Position numbers and translations under genes: made by a program. Below the pieces are notes generated by a model. The model ran no database searches, was not told the DNA's origin, and saw nothing but the letters and a program-made list of their open reading frames with translations. Positions 61,800 through 64,000 of a stretch of 64,000 nucleotides of DNA are shown piece after piece. The DNA is from Archilochus colubris (Eukaryota; Chordata; Aves; Apodiformes; Trochilidae): positions 1,860,001-1,924,000 of the forward strand of contig CM041090.1 in NCBI GenBank assembly GCA_023079485.1. Direction: 5' to 3'. The first letter of the stretch is position 1, and every line of letters begins with the position of its first letter.

Positions 61800-62612
61800 A
61801 TCATAGAATAACAGAATCACAGAATGTCAGGTTGGAAGGGGCCTCAAGGATCATCCTTTCTACTAGTATTGACTATATGAGATGTCTCAGCACCCAGTTG
61901 AGCTGAGACTTAAGACTTTCCAAAGTGAGGGAATCCACCCCTAACCCTGGGAGACCATTCCAATGTCTGACTGTCAGTTCAATCAGAACCTCCCCAGGAG
62001 CAACTTTGCCCATTTCCCCTTGTCTTGTCCATGTGACTCCTTGTAAACAGGGAGTCTCCATCTTCCTTGTAGCCTCCTTTAAGTACTGGAACACTGTAAT
62101 AAGGTCTCCCCTAAGCCTTCTCTTCTCAAGGCTGAACAAACCCAGTTTTGTCAGCCTCTCCTCATATGGCACCTGCTCCAGTCCTCTGATCAACCTCCTA
62201 GCCTTTCTCTGGACCCTCTCCAGCCTGTGCACATCCTTTTTGTACAGCAGGGACCAAAACTGAACACAATACTGCAGGTGTGGTCTGACAAGCACAGAGC
62301 AGAGTGGGATGATGACTTCTTTATCTCTGCTGGTGATGCCCTTGTTGATGCAGCCCAGCATCCTCATGTTGAGCCTGTTCTCCCTCACAGGTCCCTTTCC
62401 ACAAGGCTGCTCTCTCAAGTGGATCCCAGTCTGAACTGCACTTCTGGGCTATGTGTTCCCAGGTGTGAGACCTTGCACTGCTCTACATTGAACTTCATCA
62501 AGTTCCTGCAAGCCCACTCATCCAGTCTGTCTAGGTCATACTGGAAGGTGGCTGTCAACCTTCTGGGCTGTCAGCCTCTCCACTCATCTTGCTGTCATCA
62601 GCAAACTTCATT
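61800..62612 (-). mobile_element. CR1 retrotransposon, 5'-truncated (subfamily E)
   Basis: The left end has ATCATAGAATAACAGAATCA and a GTCAGGTTGGAAGGGGCCTC block distinct from the other subfamilies. The minus-strand frame (62,418-61,873, about 181 codons) keeps the RT C-terminal segments CVQFWSLLYKKD and [11 protein letters not shown]. Sequence continues to a TTGCTGTCATCAGCAAACTT segment near 62,612. It is more diverged from subfamilies A-C than these are from one another. Confidence 0.92.
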
Positions 62613-64000
62613 TGGTGTCCCAGTCATCTGTCAGCAAGAGCCAAACATGCAAACACTTTCTGAATGCAGATAAGAGTCATGCCACTCCTTGGCTGCAGCA
62701 ATGGCAGTCTGATTTGAAAGAATCATTCGTTACACCAAGAGTGTAGGCAGCATCCTGTCCATGCTGACAGTGTTGGTCAGGGGGCAGTGTGTCAGGAGGA
62801 AGTGTCAGATGGGACATGGGAAGGGAGGGATGCCTGGAGCCAGTGCAGCAGGAACTCTGATGGCTGCCATCACCCCTACACACTGTGCAATCTCTCAGCA
62901 GACCTTAATGAACCCACCACTTACCTGCAGCTGCAATCCAGCTAAGAAGCTGGGCTGGCATTCACCTCATGGTGGTGTTCAGTTCAATATTAGTTGTCTG
63001 AGTCTTGAACAGGGCCTTGGAAATACTGGGGAGACCTCTCCTCCTGACAGGCATTTCCTCTTCATCACTTGGCAGGCAGATCATTTCTGCAAAAGCAAGC
63101 ACTTTGTTAATCAAACCAGAGCAATGTTTGCAATCTCAAAACAAGAAATGCTAGACATATTCTCCTCTCCTTTTCACCCTTCACCAGGAGCAAGGAGTCC
63201 ATTTTCAACCAGCTGGCCATCTAAGGTAGGAGAGATGGCAGCATAAGGCTCATTCAGAGAACCAGGATGATGTTTGGTAAGAGGTCTGGGATTTATTCTG
63301 CTCCACCAGCAAGCACACCTGGGGCTGAAGGACTGGAGCTGACAAATGCTTTTTTGTTTATTGCATTAATATTTTTCACACACAGCACACTTAAAATTAA
63401 CATCTCATCACAAATGGAAACACCTCTGGTTGCTGATCAGCAGAAACTGTACAATATGGGGTGTTGGAAGAAGTAGTGGTGCTGGTGTCTCTGGTTAAAA
63501 GCTCTCAGCTCTCAGAGATCTCTCCCTGGAACAACCATGTCTTCTGTGCCTTGGGCTCACCTCTGGAAGGATGTGCTCTGGCTGGTAATTTTCACTTCTG
63601 GCCTCAATATGATCTGGTTATCCAAAAAGCTGTTCTGCAGTCTTCTGTCAATGGATATACACCCGCTTTTTGTTTGGATTGCAAAATCTATATAAGAGAT
63701 CTGAATTGATAAAAAAGAATTACCAGCAAAGGAAACTCCCAGGCCCTTCCCTAGCCAGGGTATTTTGTAATCCATGCTTTCAACCAGCTCAGCCAAAGCC
63801 CATGGGCCCACCCTTGTGTGGGTAAGGAGCTCTGCTTGGGTGTGGGCAAGAAGAGCAGACTGCAGAGCAAGAGCAAGGGAGTGACAGGAGCCTTGGGGCA
63901 GCACCCGGCTGACATGGAGGCAACCCTTGGTCCCTTTAGACAGAGATCATCCCTATAGATCTCTATGACAAAAAACTCTCCAGACTACCTCTGAATAGTC
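62613..64000. other. Right end of window, no gene recognised
   Basis: Unique sequence. An acceptor-like CTTTTCACCCTTCACCAG at about 63,187 is followed 39 bp later by AAG|GTAGGA, but the segment is too short to judge. Open frames of up to 161 codons (62,761-63,246) have no recognisable domain. Confidence 0.35.

Noticed and set aside
1..64000. CRISPR arrays, bacterial operons, riboswitches or tRNA/rRNA genes
   Set aside because: The window is vertebrate nuclear DNA. Regularly spaced repeats are all explained by minisatellites or transposons, and no tRNA or rRNA sequence was recognised.

Overview
The window looks like nuclear DNA from a bird. The strongest sign is repeated copies of CR1 non-LTR retrotransposons, which end in the avian CR1 tail (tandem ATTCTATG-type octamers after a GGTTGGAAGGGACCT-type block). 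Avian-type ERVL LTRs and class II-like LTRs, short intergenic spacing and CpG-island promoters agree. Several CR1 copies still have open reading frames and two differ by only about 1%, so CR1 was active recently in this lineage. A neoavian bird is my best guess; I cannot name the species.

Layout. Positions 1 to about 48,480 are AT-rich and hold no exon that I recognise. They carry most of the repeats: CR1 copies of several subfamilies, an ERVL-type solo LTR (3769-4289), a second ERVL-type LTR piece (about 39,985-40,312), a well-defined solo LTR with a 6-bp target duplication (9425-9757), a compact 979-bp LTR element with no coding capacity (24,180-25,158), and a 643-bp tract built almost only of A and C (35,091-35,733). 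Positions 48,480-50,500 are a large CpG island with three ATTGG (inverted CCAAT) boxes, a GC box and a good splice donor on the minus strand, so a minus-strand promoter and non-coding first exon probably lie there. Positions 58,478-60,385 are the one confident protein gene: intronless RIOX1 (NO66), a JmjC ribosomal-protein histidyl hydroxylase, on the plus strand with its own CpG island and a very short 3' UTR. The last 3.6 kb hold another CR1, and weak exon-like signals just downstream of RIOX1.

Context. In mammals RIOX1 lies next to NUMB, with the NUMB promoter facing away from RIOX1. The minus-strand CpG-island promoter about 9 kb upstream of RIOX1 therefore fits the NUMB promoter, and positions 1-49,483 would be part of the long first intron of NUMB. 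This is inferred from gene order and promoter orientation; no NUMB coding exon is visible. I found no undescribed multi-gene system. The most unusual items are the compact LTR element with its tandemly duplicated interior, the A/C-only tract, the perfect 12-bp coding minisatellite in RIOX1, and the composite minisatellite inside the promoter CpG island.
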